DNA of 64,000 bases from Prochlorococcus sp. AG-363-P08 (GTDB taxonomy: Bacteria > Cyanobacteriota > Cyanobacteriia > PCC-6307 > Cyanobiaceae), in contig QCGE01000003.1 of the NCBI GenBank assembly GCA_003278195.1, forward strand, positions 1-64,000, in the 5' to 3' direction. Under the pieces are notes generated by a model. It was not told where the DNA came from and did no database searches. It saw only the letters and a program-made list of their open reading frames with translations. Made by a program: the position numbers and the translations under genes. Positions 63,377 to 64,000 of the stretch are shown one piece after another. Numbering within the stretch: the stretch's first letter is position 1; the number at the start of each line of letters is the position of its first letter.

Positions 63377-64000
63377 TTGCGTATTCTCATTGCGGGAGCA
63401 GGTCCCTCTGGCTCAAGACTTGCCAGAAAGCTGTCTAAGAATGGCATAAATGTAATTTTAGTAGATTCTTTAAACTCACCTCATAAGAATGCATTTTCCA
63501 GTGCTGTAGTCCCAAGCGAAGTCCTTTCTAAGTTTTCTATACCTTCTAGTGTTATTTCCGCTAATTGGAACTCCTGGCAGCTTATAGATCCTTACTCTAA
63601 GATTTTTGATTGGGAAGCAAAATGTAATTTAGGAAGCATACTTGACTTTGGTAAACTTCGAGAGTTTTTATGGAAAGAGGCTCAACTATCAGGTGTAGAT
63701 CTACTTCTTGGTTGGAAAGTTATCTCTGTAACTTCTTTTGACTCTTATGCGGAGGTCTTACTTAAAGATCCTCATGGATTTCAATATAAAAGATCAGTTG
63801 ATTGGCTTGTTGATGCAACAGGAAGTAATCGTAGATTTATAGGAAAACCACATGAATCAATAAATTCAGATTATGATCCTTTGTTGAAGGGTGTTGGCTT
63901 AGAGTTTTTGATAAGGACTAATGAGACAGAATTTAGAAAATGGGTTAAAAAAATTACTTTTTTCCTTGGTTCGGAATGGATCCCACATGGTTATGGATGG
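63377..64000 (+). CDS. FAD-dependent oxidoreductase, N-terminal part
   Basis: A frame beginning TTG 63377, directly after the dxs stop, runs off the window end. Translated, it opens with the FAD motif LRILIAGAGPSGSRLARKL, then an Asp-terminated strand (VILVDS), and later WLVDATGSNRRFIGKP, typical of the geranylgeranyl reductase/lycopene cyclase/aromatic hydroxylase class. The CGG motif of ChlP is not seen. TTG is required because the binding motif begins at once and a stop precedes it. Position after dxs suggests an isoprenoid-related substrate. Confidence 0.75.
   Translation, partial: MRILIAGAGPSGSRLARKLSKNGINVILVDSLNSPHKNAFSSAVVPSEVLSKFSIPSSVISANWNSWQLIDPYSKIFDWEAKCNLGSILDFGKLREFLWKEAQLSGVDLLLGWKVISVTSFDSYAEVLLKDPHGFQYKRSVDWLVDATGSNRRFIGKPHESINSDYDPLLKGVGLEFLIRTNETEFRKWVKKITFFLGSEWIPHGYGW

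Noticed and set aside
1-64000. tRNA genes and CRISPR arrays
   Set aside because: I looked for T-loop motifs and for regularly spaced repeats and saw none; this was a reading by eye, not a model search.

Overview
The window is chromosomal DNA of a marine picocyanobacterium, most likely a Prochlorococcus. Support comes from the low G+C, compact genes, the class II ribonucleotide reductase nrdJ, the 33-residue PetN, a 6S RNA gene behind purK, families typical of picocyanobacteria (DUF3104, DUF3721, DUF2949, DUF3038/DUF4335) and chlorophyll genes (acsF, ycf54-like, ferredoxin C2-like). I cannot fix the strain. No rRNA, tRNA, CRISPR array, transposase or integrase was seen. Region 1 (1-30.6 kb) is ordinary backbone. 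It holds the end of a UbiH-like monooxygenase, apt, the DUF3038/DUF4335 pair, three small membrane proteins (one resembling the N-terminus of NdhF), nrdJ, prfC, a CPP1-like J-domain protein, hslO, rsmE, a VTE6-like kinase, phnDCE, an aspartate aminotransferase, a family 4 uracil-DNA glycosylase, ispG, a CtpA-type protease, nadA, a MidA-type methyltransferase, aroB and purK. Region 2 (30.6-34.7 kb) begins with 6S RNA and a strong hairpin, then a compact set for the aerobic Mg-protoporphyrin monomethyl ester cyclase: a Ycf54-like subunit, a C-terminally extended ferredoxin of FdC2 type and, convergent to it, acsF. A 53-residue membrane peptide with a textbook terminator and an SRAP (YedK/HMCES) protein follow. 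Region 3 (34.7-51.3 kb) is an accessory stretch of mostly small, poorly known genes: helical and membrane peptides, lipoproteins, a cupin, MAPEG and DUF2079 proteins, two zinc-ribbon proteins, a helix-hairpin-helix protein and an HTH protein. It ends in a glycan block of two glycosyltransferases and a GtrA-like protein. Notable control signals here are a consensus LexA box over the promoter of a DUF3104 gene and a set of TGTAGCA repeats between two divergent unknown genes. Region 4 (51.3-64 kb) is backbone again: clpS, petN, thf1, clpP and an FtsH2-like protease (Clp/FtsH proteolysis and photosystem II upkeep), then a MacB-like permease, pyk, a MazG-like hydrolase, a YggT protein, scpB, ilvA, dxs and the start of an FAD enzyme that directly abuts dxs. 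The items most worth checking are the ycf54/FdC2/acsF locus, the SOS-type control of DUF3104, the stand-alone NdhF-like N-terminus, the branched RNA-like element before nrdJ and the TGTAGCA-repeat divergent promoter.
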